Shown here: positions 1 through 5,152 of the stretch, in pieces
Position numbering within the stretch: the stretch's first letter is position 1
How the letters are laid out: each line of letters opens with the position of its first letter
Assembly (NCBI GenBank): GCA_019242465.1
Contig: JAFAVL010000159.1
Location: 1-5,218, forward strand
Direction: 5' to 3'
Length of the DNA: 5,218 bases
From: Chroococcidiopsidaceae cyanobacterium CP_BM_RX_35
GTDB lineage: Bacteria; Cyanobacteriota; Cyanobacteriia; Cyanobacteriales; Chroococcidiopsidaceae
Position numbers and translations under genes: made by a program
The notes under the pieces: generated by a model
Databases searched by the model: none
Told to the model about the DNA's origin: nothing
Seen by the model: the letters and a program-made list of their open reading frames with translations, nothing else

Positions 1-380
1 GCCAAGCTATTAATCCACAGATCGAGCGCTTGTTGAATCTGACGTTGAAACAGGTCGTGCGCTTTGCCAACGCTCAGCAGGGCAAGTAAACAGGCTTGCT
101 CTCCTTGATGGTAAAACGCATCAATCTTCTTGTTCATCGCACGGATGCGATCATCGGGTGGACGACTGCTGTGGAGCGGTGACAGGATGTTTTCCTGCAA
201 CCCCTGATTGAGGTAATCCAGCACGGATGCTGCCATCTCTTCTTTACCCTTCGGGAAATGGTGATAGAGACTGGCTCTGCCTAATCCCGTTGCTTCTGAG
301 AGCTTTGCCATGGTCGCCCCTTCATATCCATACTGCTGAAACACCGTTAGCAGTTGAGGAATTGCCGTATCTTTGGACAC
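1..380 (-). CDS. TetR-family transcriptional repressor (C-terminus beyond left edge)
   Basis: A ligand-responsive DNA-binding repressor, probably controlling itself and the divergent hydrolase. The first 126 residues are visible. Residues about 6-50 form the TetR N-terminal three-helix domain; the helix-turn-helix is the stretch TMAKLSEATGLGRASLYHHF (23-42), with the family's hallmark LYHHF followed by PKGKEEM. Residues 50-126 begin the helical ligand-binding and dimer domain; the segment EQACLLALLSVG resembles the LmrA/YxaF-like branch, which is a tentative placement. The start is GTG at 380: an in-frame TGA lies four codons upstream (390-392), and AGGTGA (385-390) is a good ribosome binding site. 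The family is usually about 190 residues, so roughly a third is off the window. The ligand cannot be read from the sequence. Two operator-like boxes lie 43-86 bases upstream, which suggests autoregulation. Family call is secure; target and ligand are inference. Confidence 0.92.
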   Translation of the reverse strand, partial: MSKDTAIPQLLTVFQQYGYEGATMAKLSEATGLGRASLYHHFPKGKEEMAASVLDYLNQGLQENILSPLHSSRPPDDRIRAMNKKIDAFYHQGEQACLLALLSVGKAHDLFQRQIQQALDLWINSL

Positions 381-422
381 TGATTCACCTCAAAAGATTT
401 TTGACTGTTCCACTTGACATTG

Positions 423-438
423 TACCGTTCGTTCGGTT
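423..438 (+). promoter_or_regulatory. operator-like box 1 (likely TetR site)
   Basis: The sequence is TACCGTTCGTTCGGTT. Its outer arms ACCG and CGGT are palindromic, as expected for a TetR dimer. The reverse complement of box 2 matches it at 15 of 16 positions. It lies inside the spacer of the candidate TTGACA promoter and overlaps the end of the leftward -10. That this regulator binds it is inferred from position. Confidence 0.7.
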
Positions 439-450
439 AGGCTGTTACTG

Positions 451-466
451 TACCGAACGAACGGTA
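451..466 (-). promoter_or_regulatory. operator-like box 2, inverted copy of box 1
   Basis: The plus-strand sequence is TACCGAACGAACGGTA, with palindromic outer arms TACCG and CGGTA. It is the inverted copy of box 1, with centres 28 bases apart. It overlaps the start of the candidate rightward -10 TATAAA and lies just upstream of the candidate leftward -35, so occupation could repress both genes. Binding is inferred, not shown. Confidence 0.7.
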
Positions 467-516
467 TAAAAAATCCAAACCACGACTTAACACACCTTTA
501 ACTCTTGAGGTTTCCT

Positions 517-1374
517 ATGACTACATTTCACACCACCAACGTGGATGGACTGGATATCTTCTACCGTGAGGCTGGATCGCCTAAGAATCCTACAATTCTG
601 CTGCTTCACGGCTTTCCTACGTCGTCTCATATGTTCCGTAACTTGATTCCTGCCCTTGCCGATTCCTTTCATCTCATCGCACCGGATTATCCCGGATTTG
701 GCAATAGTTCGATGCCCACTGTCGATGAGTTTGACTATACCTTTGATCACTTGGCAGAGGTGACAGACAAGTTTGTTGAAGCGATCGGGTTAAAGCGATA
801 CAGCTTGTACGTGATGGATTACGGCGCTCCAATCGGCTTCCGAATTGCCGCCAAGCATCCTGAACGTGTGGAAGCGTTGATTGTTCAAAACGGCAATGCT
901 TACAACGAAGGATTACGAGAATTCTGGGAACCGCTCAAAGCCTACTGGCAAGACAAATCGCCTGAAAATGCGGACAAGCTCAGACATTTCCTTGCACTGG
1001 AAGCGACAAAATGGCAATATATCCACGGCGTTCGTAATCTTGAAGCAATCAGTCCCGATAATTGGAATATCGATCAACGCTTGCTGGATCGTCCCGGCAA
1101 CAATGACATTCAACTGGCACTGTTTTACAGTTATCGCACGAATCCCCCCTTATATCCTCAATGGCACGAATACTTTCGCCAACATCAACCACCGATGCTG
1201 ATTGTTTGGGGCAAGAACGATTATATTTTTCCAGTTGAAGGTGCGTATCCCTATAAGCAAGATTTACAAGAGGTTGAGTTACATTTGCTGGATACTGGAC
1301 ACTTTGCATTGGAAGAAGAATGTGAGGCGATCGCCCATCACATTCGTCGCTTTCTTCCCGCTCATATTCGTTAA
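517..1374 (+). CDS. alpha/beta-fold hydrolase, epoxide hydrolase/haloalkane dehalogenase type
   Basis: A cytosolic hydrolase of 285 residues, the normal length for this group, with no signal peptide. The core shows the oxyanion motif HGFP at 31-34, the nucleophile elbow VMDYGAPIG with Asp101, the acid in WGKND (Asp235), and the base in DTGHFALEE (His262). An aspartate nucleophile is typical of epoxide hydrolases and dehalogenases, which form an ester intermediate on this residue, rather than of serine esterases. Haloalkane dehalogenases usually have Trp after the nucleophile for halide binding; here it is Tyr102, so classical dehalogenase activity is less likely. Residues about 127-215 form the helical cap. 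The start is ATG at 517, with GAGG (507-510) six bases upstream; the frame also opens at TTG 505, but that codon overlaps the binding site. The gene is divergent from a TetR-type regulator and probably under its control. The substrate is unknown. Confidence 0.9.
   Translation: MTTFHTTNVDGLDIFYREAGSPKNPTILLLHGFPTSSHMFRNLIPALADSFHLIAPDYPGFGNSSMPTVDEFDYTFDHLAEVTDKFVEAIGLKRYSLYVMDYGAPIGFRIAAKHPERVEALIVQNGNAYNEGLREFWEPLKAYWQDKSPENADKLRHFLALEATKWQYIHGVRNLEAISPDNWNIDQRLLDRPGNNDIQLALFYSYRTNPPLYPQWHEYFRQHQPPMLIVWGKNDYIFPVEGAYPYKQDLQEVELHLLDTGHFALEEECEAIAHHIRRFLPAHIR
1327..1334. repeat. HIP1 octameric palindrome
   Basis: GCGATCGC occurs inside the 3' part of the hydrolase gene. This octamer is strongly over-represented in many cyanobacterial genomes. 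A single copy is weak evidence, but it fits the other signs of a cyanobacterial host. Confidence 0.75.
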
Positions 1375-1379
1375 CGAAT
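1366..1379. repeat. 14-base perfect palindrome over the hydrolase stop codon
   Basis: ATTCGTTAACGAAT reads the same on both strands and contains the TAA stop (1372-1374) of the hydrolase. It has no loop and no T tract, so it is not a standard intrinsic terminator. It lies 13 bases before the left end of the IS1595-type element. It may be chance or a protein-binding site. Confidence 0.5.
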
Positions 1380-1392
1380 TCATTTCACTAAT

Positions 1393-1417
1393 CGCTCAAT
1401 ATGGAATCCAGGGAGAT
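1393..1417 (+). repeat. left terminal inverted repeat of the IS1595-type element
   Basis: It pairs with 2087-2111, with two mismatches in 25 (position 1397, and the centre of GGAATCC against GGATTCC). The remaining transposase codons begin at its inner edge, with ATG at 1416-1418, so no leader or N-terminal coding region is left. Confidence 0.8.
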
Positions 1418-2086
1418 GGTGGATGCGGTAGTACGCAGAGGGTTATAATGCCAAAAAGGATGACATCCAGCGGATGACGGACCAACTGCGAATGCGAAAG
1501 GGTATTGTCCAGAGCAAGCTTCAGGTGATATTGGAAGGCGAGGTGGAATGTGATGAAGCCTATGTCATCGCTGGTCATAAAGGGCAACCCGATGCTGTGA
1601 AAAAAAAGGACGCATTGGGCGACGGCGTCGGCTCAAAACTCAAGCCGGAAGGGGGACACTAGCTAAGGAAAAGCCGCCGATTTTCGGCATGATTCAACGT
1701 GGACGTGAGGTAGTTCTCCAAATGCTATCTAATGTCAAGCAAGCAACGATTGCACCAGTGATTCAAGACACGATAGTGTCTGGGACTCTCATCTACACAG
1801 ATGAATATCGGATTTACGCTCGCCTGGAGGCATGGGGCTATCAGCACAAAACTGTCTGTCATGCCCGAGGAGAGTATGCCAGAGACGAAGATGGTGATGG
1901 GTGCTGTGAAGTCCATGTCAATACGATGGAAGGTTTTTGGTCTCTACTTCGTTCCTGGCAACGACCACACCGAGGTATTTCTCAAGCCAAACTGCGCTGT
2001 ATCTTGTTTTTTTTGAATTCGTTTATAATGCTCGTAAGCGAGGTAAGGCTTTACTTTCAGCCCTGCTTGAGTGTCTCCTCTGTTAG
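1416..2086 (+). pseudogene. IS1595-family transposase (ISXO2-like DDE domain), truncated and frameshifted
   Basis: Read across three frame breaks, this gives about 220 residues of an ISXO2-like DDE transposase: VDAVVRRG, then YNAKKDDIQRMTDQL, EVECDEAYVIAGHKG (first catalytic Asp), a basic linker GRIGRRRRLK, KEKPPIFGMIQRG, TLIYTDEYRIYARL (second Asp), EVHVNTMEGFWSLLRSW (third acidic residue), and FFEFVYNARKRGKALLSALL before TAG at 2084-2086. The break near 1443 needs one base dropped (GGGTTAT). The breaks at A8 (1600-1607) and T8 (2007-2014) each need a step back of one base, and both sit in slippery heptamers. The catalytic residues survive, but the N-terminal DNA-binding region (roughly 80-100 residues, from my knowledge of the family) is absent. 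The product would not be a normal transposase. The zero-frame pieces are 1474-1662 and 1689-2108. Confidence 0.85.
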
Positions 2087-2111
2087 ATCTCCCTGGAATC
2101 CATATTAAGCG
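2087..2111 (-). repeat. right terminal inverted repeat of the IS1595-type element
   Basis: The partner of 1393-1417. Its inner edge follows the transposase stop TAG directly. Its outer edge touches the stop codon (2112-2114, minus strand) of the exported-protein gene. Confidence 0.8.
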
Positions 2112-2579
2112 TTAATAATTAGTTACCTTCTGGTATTTTCCAGTTTGGTTGCGATTCTCGAGTGTTTGTATCGTCAGGATTTCCTTCCCACCTCGAACAA
2201 CCACACCAAACTGCTTGAATGGCGATGTTGTTCCATCCTCAAAAACTTGGCTGCCTTCTGAAGTAAACTTGCAATCACTTCCTACTTGATAAGTGCCATT
2301 CAGCTTATAACCTTTAATAATTCCGTCAATGCTGAGAAAGCCACTCCCTTTTTGGTTACCTCGTCCATCAAAATTAGCCGTTCTTACGGCATCGTAAGAC
2401 ACGGTACCACGGTCAGTTTTTCTAGTGCCTACAGTTTGATATGCATAGTTACCACTTATGGTTGCATTATTACAAACATAGCCTTGAGCCTTAACTTGGG
2501 GGCAACTGAGAACACATAGCAGGGATGCTGCGGAAAAAATACCTGTTGCTAACTTTACAGAATTACGACGAATTGTCAT
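2112..2579 (-). CDS. small exported protein of unknown function, beta-rich
   Basis: A protein of 155 residues that I cannot assign a function. Residues 1-31 are a signal peptide: MTIRRNS gives the positive start, about 8-25 the hydrophobic core, and VKA before QG (29-31) fits signal peptidase I. LSC (24-26) could instead be read as a weak lipobox with Cys26. The mature part looks beta-sheet rich, with short Gly-containing strands: ISGNYAYQTVG (41-51), FDGRGNQKGSG (70-80) and LNGTYQVGSDCKFTSEG (93-109), then a tail ending QTGKYQKVTNY. The pairing FDGxGN..G with GTYxVxxDC recurs, from memory, in many small secreted bacterial proteins without a known role. Cys36 and Cys103 could form a disulphide. 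The frame is open further upstream to 2696, but only ATG 2579 gives a proper signal peptide; no clear ribosome binding site precedes it. It stands alone, convergent with the hydrolase. Confidence 0.75.
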   Translation of the reverse strand: MTIRRNSVKLATGIFSAASLLCVLSCPQVKAQGYVCNNATISGNYAYQTVGTRKTDRGTVSYDAVRTANFDGRGNQKGSGFLSIDGIIKGYKLNGTYQVGSDCKFTSEGSQVFEDGTTSPFKQFGVVVRGGKEILTIQTLENRNQTGKYQKVTNY

Positions 2580-2706
2580 CTGGCAATTTACGCTTTTCAG
2601 GGTGATGATAATTTTGTTGACTCTATAATGTATACCAAAAAAGGCATTGATGCTCCTATAGATGTTAAGGGTTTTTATCATCGTTTGGAGACACAAGTAA
2701 GCCCAG

Positions 2707-2820
2707 TCAAGGAAAAGTTTTACGAATAATCTGATAGATTTCTCGAGCGAGATAGCGTTTGAGACAACGAATAATTTCTCGCTTGGACAGACCTTGTGCA
2801 GTCCGTCGAACCACGGAAGC
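2707..2820 (-). pseudogene. C-terminal remnant of an IS110-family transposase
   Basis: On the minus strand, 37 codons followed by TGA (2707-2709) read ASVVRRTAQGLSKREIIRCL and then KRYLAREIYQIIRKTFP. The block RRT..G..KREIIRCLKRY.AREIY is what I know as the C-terminal end of IS110-family (IS116/IS110/IS902) transposases, which recombine through a DEDD domain plus a serine-containing C-terminal domain. Everything upstream of the scrap is missing: at 2820 the similarity stops and a copy of the GGAAGCGTAACAAA sequence begins, so another element may have cut it there. The identification rests on a short motif recalled from memory. Confidence 0.65.
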
Positions 2821-2828
2821 GTAACAAA
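2815..2828 (+). repeat. extra copy of the MITE-end sequence
   Basis: GGAAGCGTAACAAA differs by one base from the left end of the unit at 2896 (GGGAGCGTAACAAA). It lies in the same orientation, at the point where the IS110-type remnant stops. It could be the left end of a larger or older copy, for example 2815-3063, or a solo end. Confidence 0.55.
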
Positions 2829-2857
2829 AGAGTATTATGAGTGAGTCTTTATGGTAA

Positions 2858-2885
2858 ACTCTCTTGCAAGTGACGAAAAGAGAGT
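2858..2885. repeat. stem-loop with a perfect 8-base-pair stem
   Basis: ACTCTCTT (2858-2865) and AAGAGAGT (2878-2885) are exact complements around a 12-base loop. No T tract follows on the plus strand, so a terminator role is doubtful. It lies between two copies of the MITE-end sequence and may belong to that element. Confidence 0.5.
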
Positions 2886-2895
2886 GATGGGCTAA

Positions 2896-3063
2896 GGGAG
2901 CGTAACAAATTATGGTGCTTTTGTCACATTTGTAATATTTTACTAGTTTAAAACCTTCTTGTTGAGAAATTTACTTAGAAAACCCTATTTTTCCTCAGCT
3001 ATTCTCACTAACTTGAATCCCTGAAAACCTATACTACAAATCACTCTAATCTGTTACGCTCCC
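2896..3063. mobile_element. MITE-like non-coding unit, 168 bases
   Basis: The ends are inverted repeats: GGGAGCGTAACAAATTA (2896-2912) and the reverse complement of 3047-3063, GGGAGCGTAACAGATTA, which agree at 16 of 17; weaker pairing continues inward for about ten bases. The interior is A+T-rich and has no reading frame of note. Such a unit would be mobilised by a transposase encoded elsewhere. The parent family is unclear. The flanks (GCTAA on the left, ATTAATAA on the right) show no clean target duplication; a TA lies within one or two bases of each end. A third copy of the end sequence is at 2815. Confidence 0.6.
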
Positions 3064-3094
3064 ATTAATAATTTGAGTGAGAAACATCAAAACT

Positions 3095-3122
3095 TTGATT
3101 TTAGAAGTGCCGCAGTTATCAT
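3095..3122 (+). promoter_or_regulatory. candidate promoter of the acyl-CoA synthetase gene
   Basis: TTGATT (3095-3100) and TATCAT (3117-3122) are separated by 16 bases; they match the consensus at 4 and 5 of 6 positions and lie about 55 bases before the ATG. It starts 32 bases after the right end of the MITE-like unit. This is only a pattern match; TAGAAT at 3128-3133 is another possible -10. Confidence 0.3.
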
Positions 3123-3175
3123 TCGGGTAGAATAGCTTTACCAAAACCGTTAGAGCGAGAGATAGGGAGAGGAAT

Positions 3176-4774
3176 ATGCCATTTTCAGGACCAGCGCTTG
3201 AAAGACCAATTCATCTCCCTACTCTTCTGCGTAGAGGCGTAGAGGCGACGCCAGACAAGCCAGCGCTAGTTTCCGTTGAGGCTCGTTGGACTTGGCGAGG
3301 TCTTGCTCAGGTGACTGACCGACTTGCAGCCAACCTGCTCAGTCTCGGTTTGAAGCCCGGAGACCGGGTGGCTTCACTGATGCCGAACCGAACTGCCTTG
3401 GTACTTCACTACCTAGCATGCCTCAAGGCAGGACTTGTGGCTACCCCACTCAACTATCGCTATGTACCCCCGGAGATCGATCACGCCCTTGAAGTCTCCG
3501 GTGCCTCGCTTCTACTTGCCCATGCCGAGCGAGATGACGATATTGCCGCCAGCACACTGGCAGGAAAGCTACCGCTGGGCGTGATCAGTTACGGGGCAAA
3601 GGATGAGCGAAATTCCAGCTTTGAAACCCTCCTCGACCGCCAGCCCGCCAACCTGGAGTTGCCGTCGCCAGCACCAGATGACCCAGCCTTTATCTTCTTC
3701 ACCTCAGGGAGCACCGGAAAACCCAAGGGAGTCACGCACTCGTTCGCCAGCTTTGGCTGGACGGTTGCGAGTGCAATTCAGGGCTTGGAGCTAAAGCCTC
3801 AGGATGTGATGCTTCCGGGCTCGTCACTTTCCCATATCGGCGGGTCCTTGAGCTCGTTGGCTAGCCTCGCGGCTGGTGCCCGCGTCATCATCGCGCGAAC
3901 CTTTGATGCTGGTGAACTCCTGCCGCTCCTGCGCGATGAGCGACCAACGTTTCTAGTCATGCTCCCAGCAGCGCTGTTCTCCCTCGTGCGCGACCACAGC
4001 GCTACTCATGAGGACTTTGGCTCTCTGAAGCTCTGCATGTGTGGAGGCGACAAAGTCTCAGCTAAGCTCGAGCAAGAGTTCACTGACCTCACAGGTATAT
4101 TCATTAATGAGGGCTATGGCATGACCGAGATCGGCTTCGCCACCCTCAACCCTCCAGCGGGAGTGAACAAGCTAGGCTCCGTAGGATGTCCCACTCCAGG
4201 ATTCTCCATGTCAATTCGCAACGAGGACGGTGTTGAGGTTGCCCAGAGTCAGGAAGGGAGGCTGTGGGTCAAGAGTCCGACTAGCATGGTGGAATACTGG
4301 AATGCTCCAGAGGCAACCAAGACCACGCTTCAGGACGGCTGGCTCGATACAGGGGACATCATGCGAGTCGATGCCGAGGGCTACCTCTGGTTCTACGGAC
4401 GTAAGAAGCAGATCATCGTGCACGACGCTTCGAACATCTCTCCCCAGGAGGTTGAGGAAGCTCTGCTCGAGCACGCCTCTGTAGAGAGCGCCGGGGTTAT
4501 CGGTGTGCATGACCTCGTACACGGTGAGAACGTCCGCGCCTACATCACGCTTAGGGAAGGAGCAAAGCGACCGAACAGTCAGGAGTTGATCCGCTTCGCG
4601 CGCCAGCGCATCGGCTACAAAGCTCCTGAGGAGATTGTGGTGCTACCGGAGATGCCGCTGAACGCCACCGGCAAGGTTGATCGTGTAATTTTGAAAAAGA
4701 TGGCTGAGGAGCGCGACCACGAACTGACACTGGAGAGCCTCATGATCGGGAAGGCTCTTGCTCCCGACGGCTAA
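3176..4774 (+). CDS. AMP-forming acyl-CoA synthetase-like ligase (ANL superfamily)
   Basis: An adenylate-forming enzyme of 532 residues, full length for the family, expected to activate a carboxylic acid with ATP and pass it to CoA or another acceptor. The large N-terminal domain carries the P-loop TSGSTGKPKG (176-185) and the A5 motif GYGMTE (313-318); DGWLDTGD (387-394) is the ribose-binding motif, with Asp394. The small C-terminal domain starts after the hinge region YGRKKQ (407-412) and ends with LNATGK, giving the catalytic Lys500. In the A8 loop (IIVHDASNISP, 413-423) Ala418 stands where a Gly is usual. There is no signal peptide or fused carrier domain. ATG 3176 is preceded by GGGAG at 3165-3169, six bases away. 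The gene is alone. Lines counted by hand give about 50-68% G+C, against about 37% just upstream, and IS remnants lie on both sides, which suggests acquisition. Superfamily is certain; the acid is unknown. Confidence 0.93.
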   Translation: MPFSGPALERPIHLPTLLRRGVEATPDKPALVSVEARWTWRGLAQVTDRLAANLLSLGLKPGDRVASLMPNRTALVLHYLACLKAGLVATPLNYRYVPPEIDHALEVSGASLLLAHAERDDDIAASTLAGKLPLGVISYGAKDERNSSFETLLDRQPANLELPSPAPDDPAFIFFTSGSTGKPKGVTHSFASFGWTVASAIQGLELKPQDVMLPGSSLSHIGGSLSSLASLAAGARVIIARTFDAGELLPLLRDERPTFLVMLPAALFSLVRDHSATHEDFGSLKLCMCGGDKVSAKLEQEFTDLTGIFINEGYGMTEIGFATLNPPAGVNKLGSVGCPTPGFSMSIRNEDGVEVAQSQEGRLWVKSPTSMVEYWNAPEATKTTLQDGWLDTGDIMRVDAEGYLWFYGRKKQIIVHDASNISPQEVEEALLEHASVESAGVIGVHDLVHGENVRAYITLREGAKRPNSQELIRFARQRIGYKAPEEIVVLPEMPLNATGKVDRVILKKMAEERDHELTLESLMIGKALAPDG

Positions 4775-4784
4775 ATTTGGGAGA

Positions 4785-4827
4785 GCTGAGTGTTCAGGAG
4801 TGAGCGTAGGACTAGAACACAGTCAGC
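4785..4827 (+). terminator. weak hairpin downstream of the ligase gene
   Basis: GCTGAGTGTTC (4785-4795) pairs with GAACACAGTCAGC (4815-4827) over 11 base pairs with a 2-base bulge and a 19-base loop, beginning 11 bases after the stop codon. No T run follows, so it is at best a poor intrinsic terminator or a transcript-stabilising fold. Confidence 0.25.
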
Positions 4828-4953
4828 CTCTAAAAAGTTAGATTAGTAAGCTTTTCAGCCTTTGCGACCAAGATTTTTCCGCTGCTGATCCTGTTGGCGA
4901 AACATTCCTTAACACCCTGAGAGTCCTGAAACTTCGTCATCTCCTGGTTGAAA

Positions 4954-5116
4954 TTGATTGAGTTTTAGAGACGGTTTATGTGCGACTCGTTCGTGGTGAA
5001 TAAAAGGATACGAAATCATGCATATGATGAAAAAAGGACAAATTAAAAAAGTGGAAAAAGGAGCTATCAGAAAACGGGTGAAATTCATAGCTGAGATCTT
5101 TGGAGTGGCTGCATAA
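4954..5116 (+). pseudogene. C-terminal remnant of an IS6-family transposase
   Basis: The clean part is 5000-5116, which reads IKGYEIMHMMKKGQI, then KKVEKGAIRKRVKFIAEIF and GVAA before TAA. The pattern GYE.MHM.KKGQ...... KG......FI..IFGVAA is, from memory, the C-terminus of IS6-family DDE transposases. Just upstream the decayed phrases LIEF-stop-RRFM (4954-4980) and, in another frame, RLVRG (4983-4997) fit the expected IVEQDHRFIKRLVKPG region, which holds the catalytic Glu; about 14 codons between there and GYE appear deleted. The D-D part and the left end are not visible. It is followed by an IS6-like terminal repeat, which supports the call. Confidence 0.7.
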
Positions 5117-5152
5117 CTCATTCTCTTTCCAGGAGATTTTAATTCTCAACAA

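Larger units (their letters stand above)
414..470. promoter_or_regulatory. divergent promoter region between tetR-like gene and hydrolase
   Basis: The 136 bases between the two start codons must hold both promoters. Rightward, a perfect TTGACA lies at 414-419 but the sequence 17-18 bases on (TTAGGCT) is a poor -10; the alternative is TATAAA at 465-470, a good -10 about 47 bases before the hydrolase ATG, without a clear -35. Leftward, TACAAT (419-424 on the minus strand) with GTAACA (443-448) 18 bases upstream is a reasonable pair. All of these overlap or touch the two inverted boxes, so a bound repressor would block both directions. The promoter elements are pattern matches only. Confidence 0.45.
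1393..2111 (+). mobile_element. decayed IS1595-type insertion sequence with both terminal inverted repeats
   Basis: A 719-base element bounded by imperfect inverted repeats of about 25 bases (1393-1417 and 2087-2111) that match at 23 positions; the inner core includes TATGGAATCCAGGGAGAT on the left. Between them is only a broken transposase. Intact members of the family are usually about 900-1100 bases with an N-terminal zinc ribbon and helix-turn-helix, so an internal deletion next to the left end is likely. The flanks TCACTAAT (1385-1392) and TTAATAAT (2112-2119) agree at 6 of 8 positions, which would fit an old 8-base target duplication, the usual size for the family. The element sits between two convergent genes, 18 bases after one stop and directly against the other. 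It is unlikely to move by itself. Confidence 0.82.
2580..3175. other. gene-poor stretch of mobile-element debris between two genes
   Basis: No intact gene is visible. The part 2580-2706 is the A+T-rich leader of the exported-protein gene and holds one 16-codon reading frame with a good binding site (2597-2647, minus). Then come the IS110-type scrap (2707-2820), a hairpin (2858-2885), a MITE-like unit (2896-3063) and about 110 bases that should carry the promoter of the acyl-CoA synthetase gene. Confidence 0.7.

Noticed and set aside
505..516. TTG start for the hydrolase, adding four residues
   Set aside because: This TTG overlaps the GAGG ribosome binding site at 507-510, and ATG 517 is correctly spaced from it; the extra residues LRFP are not part of the hydrolase fold.
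487..750. Minus-strand frame of 87 codons opposite the hydrolase start
   Set aside because: It is a shadow of the hydrolase frame and overlaps its promoter; the translation resembles no known protein.
2617..2629. Plus-strand TTGACT and TATAAT
   Set aside because: The two hexamers are one base apart, so they cannot act as -35 and -10 of the same promoter, and no plus-strand gene follows.
2580..2696. 39-residue N-terminal extension of the exported protein from a start at 2696
   Set aside because: The extension lacks protein-like character and would bury the signal peptide that begins at Met 2579.
3231..3246. Two tandem copies of GTAGAGGC at the start of the ligase gene
   Set aside because: They are ordinary in-frame coding sequence (RRGVEA) and only two units long.
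4830..4940. Minus-strand 36-codon frame MTKFQDSQGVKECF...
   Set aside because: GGAG abuts the ATG, too close to work well, and the peptide matches no family I know. It lies in DNA next to a decayed element, so I left it out of the features.
4909..5121. Minus-strand frame of 70 codons opposite the IS6-type remnant
   Set aside because: It is the antisense of the transposase tail; its Phe/Ile-rich stretch is the complement of the Lys-rich coding strand.
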